Positions 10,464 through 20,633 of a stretch of 32,436 bases of DNA are shown piece after piece. The notes below the pieces were generated by a model that searched no databases, was not told the DNA's origin, and worked only from the letters and a program-made list of their open reading frames with translations. Numbering within the stretch: position 1 is the stretch's first letter; the number at the start of each line of letters is the position of its first letter. The DNA is taken from the NCBI GenBank assembly GCA_003427395.1, contig BFEA01000027.1:4806274-4838709 (forward strand), read 5' to 3'. The position numbers were made by a program, and so were the translations under genes. Source of the DNA: Chara braunii (taxonomy: Eukaryota; Streptophyta; Charophyceae; Charales; Characeae).

Positions 10464-12875
10464 GTGAGCAAGCAAACCGCCTGTCGCAGCAAGCAGACTG
10501 CCTGGTGCAGCAACATGAAGACCCCGAACAGAATGCAGCGGGCACACAAGCGATTAGATTCCATGTTGTTCTATAGCGGGGCCATGAGACAACTGGCAGA
10601 CGAACACCTTCGACAAAAACGTTGGCATCACCAAAATAATCACACAAAACCACTTCTGAAAGGGCTAGACCTGAGCAAGGAAGTACAACAGACAGATGAC
10701 ACAGGGATCCTTACGGAAGAGGAGAGAGAGTTGGAGTCACGAGGGAAAACGCAGAATAAGGAAGGAAGCCCCACTCCCACCTCGGGGTCGAGCGGTGACC
10801 AGCAGCAGTCCACCTGGGCAGACAAACTGAGAGAGCCGCGCCGGGGGCTGGCCTTGACCATCCCCCGGGGACATGGCAGCCCGCGGACTGGGAACCTCGA
10901 GATCCCGCTGGGCGGGTTACCGACCGCACAAGCTTTTTTCATGTCGAAATTCTTACTCCCGTCTGAAACAAGGGTGGTGATGCACGGGGGCAAACAGGTT
11001 ATGGTGAAGGCATACCCCAAAAGTGGGTTAGCTTGCCGGGATGATGTCTACATGAAACACGCAAACAATTGGGTGTTTCATGATGACGCTGCGTATAAAT
11101 TGGTTAATGAGAAAGTGAAATGGATCTGTCACCGTCTGGAGACATTGAAGAACGGTGCGGAACTGGCGCGCGACCAATTTCCGATCCAACCTGTGTCCAA
11201 CACTCTGTTCACAGTCCTGTACCTACACGAATCAGACAAATGTGTGATTGATGGGTGGAAACGTCTTCGCTGTGAACGGTTGGAGGTCAGGATTCACCCC
11301 TGGACGCCGCAGCGAAAATTGGGGCCGGAGGAGAGGAGAGTGCAATTAATGCAAGAGTTCTTTTGGGTGGAATTTCGATATCCCGGTCGAAATCCAGGCC
11401 GCATTCGTTTATGATTTCGGACTGTTGTACGACATTGTCGCGTTCATTGACCCCCTCCCCTCCTTTGTGGCCAAGAGGGACGATTACCTGATGTTGGCAC
11501 TGGACTTCCCCCAGGGCCAACCATTCTCCCTCGACGACGTGATTCCGTACCAGGTTGGAGGAAAAGAATACATGATTCACACAGCGCACAAATTGAGACC
11601 GTGGTGCCACAAGTGTAGGGCTTACGGACACCTGTGTACGGAACACATCTGCCCACTTCACCGCAGAAGAAGTCTCGGACAACGGGGAGACTGCTGAGAG
11701 ACCCGGTCAAAGTAACCCATTGGAGGACAGTGGATCCGAGACATGAAGGATGGGTCTACATCGAGGACCGAACAATGGACGGTTCCCCAACTGGGTGGAA
11801 ATGGGAAAGTAACGGGGAGCCGGAATGGGCAATGCGGCCCCCAAACACATGGACCCCCCCGACTCTGGTGGAGGAGAAGGTGCAGCAGACATGGGCAACC
11901 CTCCCGCATGACAGCCAGGAAAACTCGAGCTGGAAGATAGTGGGTAGGAAGGGAGGAAAAGGAGGGAAAGAGGTTTGGGTTCAGAAACAGCAGGAGCCGC
12001 CCGACCAGAGGCAAAAAGAAAATGAGAGGTGCTGCACCGCCCCAGGGCCGGCGGCAGAGCAGTATATCCACAAAGAAGGAGAGGCGGAAGTGGAGTCAAG
12101 GGGCATTCAGGTCCTTCTCGAAGACAGTCTAGCGGAACAAAAAGAACAGTTGGAAGCAGGAATACGCACACAAGGGGGAGTATTAGGACAGGAAGCATCT
12201 AACCCCCCGGCACGATTGGGACAGATGGGTGTAGAGGAGGGGCGAGAGAAACAAATGGAGGACGGGGGAATGGAGGTAGAGCGATTAGGAGGGGAAAAGA
12301 TGGAGTGCTTCCGGGAGACAGCAGAAACTGACCCCTTCCATGCGGCGTTCAGTTCAGAGCCAATGGACGTTGATCCTCTTTCGGTCAACGCCAGTACGAC
12401 ACCGGAGGGGCTGGTCCCAGAGTGTGTTCTGCGGGAGGAAGAGGAGGGGGCGCCACCACAACACCTGCCCAAGGAACAAAAACTGGTGGCCATCGCTGAT
12501 TGGTTGATGAGGAACCTGAAAGCGAAATACGGCCCCTTCACGGATGACATTTGGGACAGGACTTACCTGGAACTGTTCTCCATGCTTGATATGAGCGCCT
12601 CGCTCAAGAACGTGCTGGAAAACGGGCTGCAATCAAGGGTGAAGTGGTCGGAAGCTTGGCACCGATTGACCACAATGGTGTTTGCACGATTCCAACTGCC
12701 ACATGCAACAACAGCAAAGGAGACAGAGCAGGACATGGCAGTGGATGAGTGGAACAACCCCCCGGCCCTGCACCATCCGACTTTGCCACCGGACCCGGAC
12801 CCCCCAGACCGGGAGGAGAATGCCCCGCTGTCGGTGCGAATACCCTTACAAGGGTATCCGCCCTGGTTTTTGTAG
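10464..12875 (+). pseudogene. LINE ORF1 (RNA-binding, zinc-knuckle protein), two frameshifts
   Basis: ORF1 proteins of LINEs bind the element RNA and escort it. The reading starts at 10464 (MSKQTACRSK). It runs through a globular part with LPSETRVVMHGGKQVMVKAY and shifts frame near 11371, continuing into IQAAFVYDFGLLYDIVAF. It then reaches the knuckle WCHKCRAYGHLCTEHICP at about 11608-11661: C-x2-C-x4-H is standard, but the last position is H, with a C two residues on. A second frameshift between about 11640 and 11697 leads into a long acidic Glu/Gln/Gly-rich tail and a C-terminal helical block (IADWLMRNLKAKYGPF to LPHATTAKE), ending with a stop at 12873-12875. Assignment rests on the knuckle and on the position before an ORF2; sequence similarity to a specific clade is not recognised. 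Confidence 0.6.
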
Positions 12876-13310
12876 GCGACATAATAGTTTTGGTTTAAAG
12901 TCTGAGTATACCGCGCGAGGCGCGGCTGAGTCTATGGTTTACATTGACTGAGTGGCTGATTATAGTAGAGAGTGTGTGGGCCTCGTAGACTGGAGGTGCG
13001 CGTGATTTCTTTCTATCTTTGATGACTAAAGAACCGGCGTGGGCGCCGGCCAAATTTTTATTTTCTGATTAAACTATGATTAAAAAGATTTTTGTCCTTT
13101 GATTGGGGCGCTTGTCTATGACTTGCGCGTACGTACAAAGGGCACGACGTCGACGGCAGCATGGTTCGGCATAATCGCGCGGTGGGCGCGGAAGGTTGAT
13201 GGTCGGGAGTTCGGCTGGTAGGCCGATGTGTGGGCGTGAAACGTTTTGGTAGGCCCACGCGTAGCGCAGTGTTCGCTTATTTTTGTGTCCATCAATATTA
13301 AACCCAGCCT

Positions 13311-13560
13311 TGGCCTTAGCGCTGGCGGTTACAGCGTCAGACTTTCGTTAAAGAGATTCAGGGATCGAGACCAAGCGGCGATGATGTAGGAGTATCGAAG
13401 CGGCGAGGAGGGGCCTGGGGGTTGAGGACCCATCAGGGCTATCCCCCTTGGTTTTGCCGTCGGCAGGCGGGCTCTTTTTCCTCGATTCGTCATACGATTA
13501 AAATTTTCTGAATATTTTATGATTTCTGGTCCCGGGTGGCCAGCCCGTGCAAGGAGGTCC

Positions 13561-13633
<73 letters not shown>
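13311..13633 (+). mobile_element. Probable tRNA-derived SINE with 68-nt poly(A)
   Basis: An A-box-like TAGCGCTGGCGG (13317-13328) and a B-box-like GGGATCGAGACC (13361-13372) lie 32 bp apart, the tRNA spacing. Between them, GCGTCAGACTT recalls the D-arm and anticodon-stem region of lysine-type tRNAs. About 190 bp of unrelated body follow and the unit ends in a run of about 68 A (13566-13633). No tRNA fold survives well enough to be a functional tRNA, and no target duplication was found. SINE is the best reading, but the A tract may belong to the next segment. Confidence 0.4.
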
Positions 13634-13634
<1 letters not shown>

Positions 13635-13690
13635 CCCACCAGGAACCAGGAAAACCACCCCGGAAAAGGAGACCCCACAAAAAAAAAAAG

Positions 13691-13745
<55 letters not shown>

Positions 13746-13908
13746 AAAAAATCCGAAAAAAAACTATGTTATGCAGAAAAATAAACTGAACAACTTTTGC
13801 CTCAGGGTCACATCGAAATTCTTCACCAAAATTAAAATAAAATTTAAAAATTAAAAATATATATATTTTTTTTTGGCCCGGCCGGGCAAGTGACCCCGGG
13901 CCACTCTG
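13527..13908. mobile_element. A-rich degenerate element related to the interior of hAT copy 1
   Basis: GC-rich ends face each other as weak inverted repeats: TGGTCCCGGGTGGCC on the left, and on the right GACCCCGGGCCACTC, whose inverse begins TGGCCCGGGGTC after GAG. Between them lie two long A tracts (13566-13633 and about 13691-13741), then AACAACTTTTGCCTCAGGGT followed by CACATCGAAATTC. That passage closely matches AACAACTTTTGGCTAAGGGT, then CACATCCGAATTC, at about 3088-3120 inside hAT copy 1. No 8-bp duplication was recognised. Confidence 0.35.
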
Positions 13909-13929
13909 GTAGCCTAGATTAATTGTCAA

Positions 13930-16330
13930 TTTTATTTTATTTTATTTTTTTGTACTGACAAATTTTGACTCAGACGCGCGGCATCAGACTTACAGACAAC
14001 CACCGCGGTCAAGGACCTCGAGCACGCGGCTCCATTTGGTTGACCTACGAGTTCGTGCGTGTTCGGGATGCCGGCGAAATTTCTCGGGTCCACCTGACCT
14101 AAAAGACGGATCGAAGATGTCAGTGCATGAATAGGATAGTGGTGGGATCCATGGTCGTGGTTTCCCGGGCTTCTAGTGGACTGGAGAAAACGTTCCGAGC
14201 GGGAGCTGTGCGTGGGCAAAGCAGCCCAGGGGGCCGCAGGGCAGGGCGCCACGACCAGTCCTATGGTACATCCCCTCCCTTCATACTCAGCCTTCGGAGC
14301 TCCTTTGGATTTTGACTACCGTCACCAAGACCACGAAAGGAACACGCCTCACCGGTCTATGTGACAGGCTACGCAGCAGACCTGCTGGCCTCTTGCTATC
14401 GCTGCGACGGGACTGTTACGCTGTCGGAATATGTGTTGTGCCCCGCCGGTAACCAGCCTCTGGCGAGCTGGCTGAATCCACATGCATAGTGAAAACACTC
14501 CTTAGCGGATTTCGACTGTCATAACCACTGTCCGGCGGAGTCAATTGGCTGCCTCCGCGGCTCCCTCTCGAATGGCGTCGGGCAGTCTTCATCAAGTTGA
14601 TGCGGGGCCAACCCCCATTGAGCGCAGTGGGCAGCGGTAAGGGCAGGAAAGCGACAGGCAGCGGGGCCGAACGGGCAGAAACTACCGAGTAGAGGTAAGA
14701 CTACAATAAGTAAATACATATTTCAAGTCTTTTTTTTTGATTGACGATCGTGATAGTTGATTCCATAGAAACTCTTGAAAATGCAGCGCAGCTTTAAAGA
14801 GCGACGGGTAGCAGCGGAGAAGAAGCCGGAGGAGGGACTAACAGTGGGGATGAATCAAGGCGCTTTTTCGTGCCGGATTCATTCGCAGAAAGAAGCTATG
14901 GAGTTAGAGGCGGAGGGAGTAATGTAGAGGGAAGCATAGAACTTTCGCAATTCTTGAAGGGATCAGCCGACTGGAGGCCGAATTTCGGGGTTTTCGAGGA
15001 GGGTGACCTCAAATCTGGCATCAAATGAGTATGGGATTTAGTAAATTGAAAGTTAGCAAAAATAGAAGTGTGTGTGGAGATGGCGGGAGATGAAGGAGAG
15101 GAAAGGTGAAAGATGCCGATTTCGCCCGTTTCTTAGCGAAAACGGGAGGAGGAGGAGGCAAAGGGGGGGTTTCGGGCTTATGGCGGCCCCAAAATTGAAG
15201 TTAGAAATAGCAAAAGGTTAGTCGAAGGAGGGTTAGTAAAGGAAAGCAGTGCGCGAAGGATATGGAGGATGGGTGAGGGAGAGAGCGAGAAACCGATATT
15301 TCGCTCGATCCCTGATGGAATCTAGTGGAGGAAGGGGCTAGTCTGAGGTTTTAGCTTAGGGCGAATTCGCTGGTGCGGTTAGAATGGTGAGAAAGTTAGT
15401 AGAATTCGAGCTAGTAGGGAGATGGGCTGCGTGGAGCTATTGAGCGGAAAGAAGAAAGAAGGAGGAAGTAAACTTACCTCGCTCATCTCTGAGCGGATTC
15501 GAAGGAAAGAAGCGTCTACATAGGGATTTTAGGGCATTGCGACTGCGATGGGGAGGGCGGAGTTGAGAACGAGTCGTTAGTTTGACAAGTATGGGGTGCG
15601 AAGAGCTGCGGGAGAAAGGGTGCAAACTTACCTGGCATGCATCTGACGTCGTTCTGGTGAAAGATTCATTCGATTTTGCTCATCCTATCGAAGAAGGGGG
15701 TGTGCAGCCAGTCACCGGGATTGGAGACTTACCTCTTGCCCGGTGCGTCACACATAAATGTCCATGGGAGCGGTTTCAGTTGATCTCGCTGCAGACTTCA
15801 CTTGGGGAAACACGGGGCTATGCCATAGCAGAGGGGCGCTGAGAGGAACAGTGGGTGATGCAGAGGGGTACTCACCTCGCTCTACTGCCCGTGGAGATTA
15901 AAGGTGTGATCCTAGTTCGGATCTTCGTGCGAGCTGCCTAGTCGCACGTCCTGCGTCTGAGGGTCGAGGCTGCCGCTAGTGGCAGCGCATCTGGCCATGT
16001 ACCAGCGGAAGGACCATCCTCGTTGTACGTCCGTGGGTAGTGAAATGTGACCCGCAAACGCATGGCCCGGGCACTCAGCCCCCCGGGTGAGGTAAGCTGG
16101 AATAGCAAGATTGTCAGTGGGTGTATCGCCCGACAATCCGCGACAACTGGAAGAAGACCTCGAGTGTGTGTTGGTCGTATCCTGGAGCCTGTGGCATAGC
16201 GGGTTGTGTCGGTACAGTACATCGATGTGGGTTTGCCATTGCCGCGTTTGATTGCTAGTGTGAGTATGTTATTACTTGTTGTTGATCAGTCGTTGCTAGC
16301 CTTCTGTTGGATACTATCGTGCGAACTGAA
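13930..16330. other. Non-coding, purine-rich degenerate repeats
   Basis: From about 14800 to 15450 the plus strand is purine-rich, with recurring fragments such as AAATTGAAAGTTAGCAAAAA or AAATTGAAGTTAG and CCGATTTCGC or CCGATATTTCGC. This suggests an old tandem family of 130-200 bp. Between 15472 and 15877 four copies of the octamer ACTTACCT or ACTCACCT occur, equal to the splice-donor consensus on the minus strand. No exon-like coding was recognised on either strand. Confidence 0.45.
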
Positions 16331-16435
16331 GACTGTGGGCTGCGAACTACAGACTGTGGGCTGCGGACAGTAGACTGTGGACTACGAACTGTGGACTGCG
16401 GACTGCGGACTACAAGCTGTGGACAGAGGGCTACG
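16331..16435. repeat. 21-bp minisatellite (GACTGTGGRCTRCGRAC family)
   Basis: Units of about 21 bp, such as GACTGTGGGCTGCGAACTACA, follow each other with purine transitions. Because 21 is a multiple of three the array is open in both directions: DCGLRTT/V heptads on plus and VRSPQST heptads on minus. These peptides are artefacts of the repeat unless expression is shown. Confidence 0.85.
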
Positions 16436-17373
16436 AGTTTAACCACTGGTCAGGGTCGCGGCCATTCGTTTCCTACTAAGTGGCGAAGTTGCAGAATTAT
16501 CGCCAGCAAGGAGGGGTGAAGCGAGGTTGGAGGCGACCTGTGGGGCGGCATGTTGCTTTCTCAGTAGTTGAAACAATGGCAAAGGGAGCTATCAGGCTGT
16601 ATAGCCGGTATCAGTAGGCTGCTTTCTGGCGGCAAGCTAGTCAAGCCATGCCACCATTTCACTGGGGCGTAAGAGAAAGCTATTGGTTCTTACTCGCAGC
16701 CTGCACTTTAAATCGTAGCCATTGCACTTTTGTTCACAAACCTTACGACGTGATCGAGTCCTTTAAAAAAGGGGGGGGTCATTGCTGTGATTTGGGAGGT
16801 CATCAGAGGACCTACGGCTAGCAGTCCGACCTTGGTTTGACCAAGCTGCTATTGTTTGGCCATCATTGCGGGGCCCTCAGGCGAGTGAAGGTATCAAGGC
16901 CCTCTCCTGAGAGTTGAGTTGTCCCCCTCTTGTATCTTGAGCGTTTGAAACCCCTTATCTTCTGCCCTTCTTACTCTAAGTCTAATCCTGTTCTGAGAGG
17001 AAGGCGGCAGGTGGGATTGCAACCCGTAGGACCGCAGCAAGACTCTGTGGGGAGTCAACCCACCGATTGCGGGAGCTCTGCCGGAACTCAGGAGGAGTTC
17101 TGGAGGCAAGAAACTGAAAGGTAATCATTAAGTCCCTTCTATAAACCCATTTATAACCCTTAACTGCACCCTTTGCTATGTTTTGACTGAGTATACTGAA
17201 TGCGTCCCTACTTTCAGTTTGACTTTCAGAACACAAACCAGACTAAGTAAAGGAACGCATGTGCAATATCAGTTTCAGTTTTATTGTTTGACTGAAAGCA
17301 GATTGTGGAATTGCATCTGGAGGGAAATAGGAGAAAGGCAGTATTGCATGTGTCTGACCGGGTCAACCAAAGG
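16436..17373. other. Non-coding stretch before the hairpin array
   Basis: No gene, RNA gene or element end is recognised. A G run (about 16767-16777) and ordinary mixed-composition DNA are all that can be noted. Confidence 0.45.
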
Positions 17374-18102
17374 TTGGGCCAGTTCCATAAGTTTGGGAAG
17401 GCCCAGTGTTATGTTTATTTTGAATTGCCTGGAGAACCAGACATGTTCCATAAGTTTGGGTGGTCTGGTTGCTCTGACTTGTGAGGGCTGAATGTAATTG
17501 ACTTTTCAGGGGCCAAGCATGTTCCATAAGTTTGGGTGGCTTGGTCGCCTTGTTTATTTTGGGTTTTTTGTCAGTTTCTTTAGTTCCTGAACAAGGAGGT
17601 CTGAGCATGTTCCATAAGTTTGGGTGGCTCAGCCTCTTCCTGCTTTGGCCTTGAGAGAAGTGAATCAGGCTGAGGACCAAAACATGTTTCATAAGTTTGG
17701 GTGGTCTTGGCCCAACGCCTCGCACATGCTGGAACCAAAAGGTTATAATTTGGCTATATTTTATTCGTATACTACTTATGAACAGGCTAGTCAGACAGGG
17801 TTCCATAATTTTGGGTGGTCTGGCTATAGCTTATCACCAACTGAAGAGGGTATTAATTAAGAATAAAGTTGTGGTACGAAGGGGTAGACTGAGTCTTGAG
17901 CTGAAGATGATCGACTCATTTATATGCTACTTCAAAAGACTAAGTGAAGATAATTATATAAATCTTGAATATTTAAACAGTTCAGGGCGACTAGGGTGGC
18001 CTAGTCATATGCTCAAAGAAGAGAAAAGTTGTTGTGCCCTGTGTTTGTGTATACTCCATGGTTGAGCCAGACATGTTCAATAAGTTTGGGTGGTCTAGCT
18101 TT
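17374..18102 (+). repeat. Array of seven covarying hairpins with a near-constant 20-nt loop
   Basis: Seven copies share the loop consensus ATGTTCCATAAGTTTGGGTG. Stems (left/right): 17375-17380/17400-17405 TGGGCC/GGCCCA; 17435-17442/17463-17470 AACCAGAC/GTCTGGTT; 17513-17518/17539-17544 CCAAGC/GCTTGG; 17601-17606/17627-17632 CTGAGC/GCTCAG; 17677-17683/17704-17710 CCAAAAC/GTCTTGG (one mismatch); 17788-17796/17818-17826 TAGTCAGAC/GTCTGGCTA (one wobble); 18065-18072/18093-18100 AGCCAGAC/GTCTAGCT (one mismatch). An eighth, deleted copy at 17989-18006 keeps only GACTAG, GGTG and GCCTAGTC. Stem sequence changes between copies while pairing is kept, and spacers between hairpins are not conserved. Function unknown: candidates are a structured RNA, protein-binding cruciform sites, or arms kept alike by gene conversion. 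Confidence 0.85.
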
Positions 18103-18395
18103 ATGCCCTATGTAAGCTGGGTATAAAGGGATAAATCATTGAAAGATTACGAACTATTGTTTGTCCAGATTGACTTGGGGATGGTGAGAGTACTTACCTT
18201 TGTGGTTTGGCCTGCATGTGACTGAGTGAGGCTACTACTTAGTCTGAGTTTCAGATTGATAGGTAGTTGGTTTAGTTGCTTGCCACGTGCTAGAGCCATA
18301 GGAGTTAGTTTCAATTCCTGCATTTTCTGAGCTAAGTTTTTTTTACTTAGATCAATTTCTACATTTTCTGGGATCTTTTGTTATACTTGGGTTTG

Positions 18396-18930
18396 TATAA
18401 ATCTTGGTAAGTCACTTTCTCTACGGGAAGCGGTGCCGTCAGATTTTGTATTTTTCAGGATCCAGCTTTTCTGACCTTTTGGCTTAGTAAACATTTGGAA
18501 CACCTCATTTTCTAAAGGGAGTGCTGCCCAAATTTTTGCTAATTCAGGGAGTTAGACAAAATTAGACCTTGAAAAGTCAAAGTCACTTTATATTCTGAAC
18601 TTAGCTTTGTATAAATCTTGGAATAACACTTTCTCGACGGGAAGCGCTGCTGAAATTTCTACAAATTTAAGGAGTTAGTTAAATTTTGTCTTAGTTGAAC
18701 TCAGGTTTTGCCCTGAGTTCATATCTGACTTAGTATAAATCTGGGAAGTCTACCTTTTTAAAGGAAGTGCTGCCCAAATTTTTACTAATTCAGGGAGTTA
18801 GAAAAAATTTGACTTTCCAGAATTAAGGTTTGGTTTTTGTTCTCATATTTGAGTTATTAAATTATGGAAAGACACTTTTCCTACGGGAAGCGCTGCCAAA
18901 ATTTTCTTAGTTTAGTGGAGTTAAATTATG
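18396..18930 (+). repeat. Five ~120-bp tandem units alternating between two subtypes
   Basis: Each unit runs: TATAAATCTTGG-like start, a CACTTTCT block, a GC-rich core, AAATTTT, then (in most) TCAGGGAGTTAG. The core alternates: CTACGGGAAGCGGTGCC near 18421, TAAAGGGAGTGCTGCCC near 18513, CGACGGGAAGCGCTGCT near 18635, TAAAGGAAGTGCTGCCC near 18759, CTACGGGAAGCGCTGCC near 18881. That is an A-B-A-B-A order. Starts are about 92, 121, 125 and 122 bp apart. A lone TATAAATCTTG at 17958, inside the hairpin array, links the two arrays. No coding frame is shared. Confidence 0.75.
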
Positions 18931-20633
18931 TTTTTGACGGGTGACAATGCTAGCAATTTATTCTGCATAGAGAGGATTCTGCCAAAGATCTACCTTTCTT
19001 TGGACACTGGCTTTAGAGGCAGGCTCAAGCTTAGCTTGTAGAAGGGTCTTGGGTGAGAATGTTTTGTGGAGCTGTATTCTCCATACACTTATGATTTGAG
19101 CTTGGGGATTGACCTGTCTTGTGTTATATGTCTTCTTGATCGATTGATTCAAGATCTGGGCTAGATTCAGCTTGATCCTACAAGGATCATCTTATGCTAT
19201 CACTGATAACAAGTCGGTTGCCGATTCGTCGGCGTACGATTCAACTCCACTCCGCTCCAACCACTCAACCTAAAGGCTTTAGCCTTGTGATTTGAACTGT
19301 TTTGTTGTATTTTCGCCCGGACTTTATTTGAATGGCCATAAAGAAAAGTACTGAGTATTTTATTTTGAGAGTTGCACAAAGAGTAAGGCTTGTATGGCTA
19401 AAAGCAGAGGGTGTGAGTGCAGAGAATGGTTGAAGTTGACCCCGTGTAGTGCATGGGCCGTTTGGTTGAATCTTTGATGTGATTGCAGGTATGTTTGGCG
19501 ATTCGGACTTTGGATTTGATTGCCTGTGCTCACATACATATGCTTATGGCTGAGAGGAGTCCCACTGTGACTGTGAGAAGTGATGGTCCTATATTTATAA
19601 CCATATATATCGTCACAAATAGATATATATATGTGAATATATATGTCTTGAGTGTTTCGTGCGGCCTACTGGGACCATGCGTAAGGGTTAAACAGATTAT
19701 GTTTTTGAGAGAAAAGGGAGATCCCCTTTTATCCTTTGCTTTTTAGAGTTCCATAGTTGGACGTTGTAGTCCGTGTCAGCCGTCAAAGTCAAACCCCTTG
19801 ACTTTTTTCCAGGCCCTAGGCGAAGGAGCTGGTCTCCAGGGCCATAAGAGACGATTGCCAGCACAGGTATGAATTTGTGTACCACCCACTCTCCGCAGGG
19901 TGCAGAAGAGGGTGTGGTTCTCAACCGCACTTGGCGGTTGTCCAGTGTCGAGAGATCAACCCCTCAAGGCGCGTGTCAGCCGACACTTGAGTGTCGAACG
20001 CGATCCTCGAGATTAACGAGGACCGCATGATAATGGGTACTGCATAGTACGCCATCATTGCGACTGCTTGTGTATGCTTGCATTGCGAGTTGATATGAGT
20101 TAGCCCTGCGTCCGCGCAGTTTTATACTAAGTCTCGCGTGCGATGCTTATCCGATTTCCGCATCTGAGAGTTATGGGATGGCTACTAATGGACTAGGAGT
20201 GTTGTCGCGTTGTTTGGTTTTATGTCGTTCTGTATATGTATGCGTATGTGCATGTGTTTTTATTTTCATGTTCTTTATAGTGGTGTGCGCGTGGTGTCTG
20301 GGATGCGTCCTAGTCGACCGGCGAGGAGTCGCGCTTGGGACCTCAGCCCCCCAAGATGTCGGTTCGCGTGTGGGTTCAATAGAGGCGTAATACCGCGCGT
20401 ACCCCCTATGCTACAGCGAACGAGAAGCGCCCTCGGCTAGTCCACCTCTGCGATTGCAGCTGATTAACTTTCGTAGTGTGGACTGGTAGCTCGACGAGGA
20501 TACGCCCACCGAAGGGAGGTGACAGTTCCCGTAAGGTGGAGGTAAGTCGTGCCTCGCGTAGGCCCTATCCTGTCGTAGGGGCTCGCGAGAGGTATGGCTA
20601 GCGCACTCGGCTGGAGCGGCTTGCGGAAGCTCC
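18931..20633. other. Non-coding stretch, small palindromes only
   Basis: An AT-rich alternating patch (ATATATAT blocks at about 19600-19645), small hairpins such as CTCGAGATTAACGAG near 20008-20022, and a tRNA-leucine-like A-box/B-box pair near 20311-20385 without a pairing acceptor stem can be noted. No gene is supported. Confidence 0.4.

Larger units (their letters stand above)
12876..20633. other. 7.7-kb unexplained block between LINE ORF1 and ORF2
   Basis: The block contains no long motif-bearing frame on either strand. It holds a tRNA-like, poly(A)-tailed segment, A-tracts, a 21-bp minisatellite, the covarying hairpin array and the alternating 120-bp array, each listed separately. No LTR pair, primer-binding site, transposase or hAT-type termini with duplication could be seen at its edges. 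The first part (12876-13310) has only GC-rich palindromes such as GCCGGCGTGGGCGCCGGC-like DNA near 13033-13050. The ends given are those of the flanking coding regions, so the true insertion boundaries, if it is an insertion, lie inside. Confidence 0.6.

Noticed and set aside
8964-10467. Long, highly charged plus-strand frames and the matching 297-codon Pro/Ser-rich minus-strand frame
   Set aside because: They follow from the purine-strand bias of the LINE 5' UTR. They have no domain, and the same DNA is open in several frames.
13498-13929. Poly-lysine and poly-phenylalanine frames
   Set aside because: Pure translation of A and T tracts.
17374-18102. CRISPR-like array
   Set aside because: Repeats are hairpin loops with changing flanks, spacing is irregular (62 to 190 bp), and the context is a eukaryotic intron.
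20301-20390. tRNA-leucine-like sequence (TAGTCGACCGG, a CTTGGG/CCCAAG stem, GGGTTCAATAG)
   Set aside because: The T stem and acceptor stem do not pair, so it is not a tRNA gene; at most a decayed SINE head.
12876-20633. LTR retrotransposon nested in the LINE
   Set aside because: No paired long direct repeats, primer-binding site, polypurine tract or pol motifs could be found.
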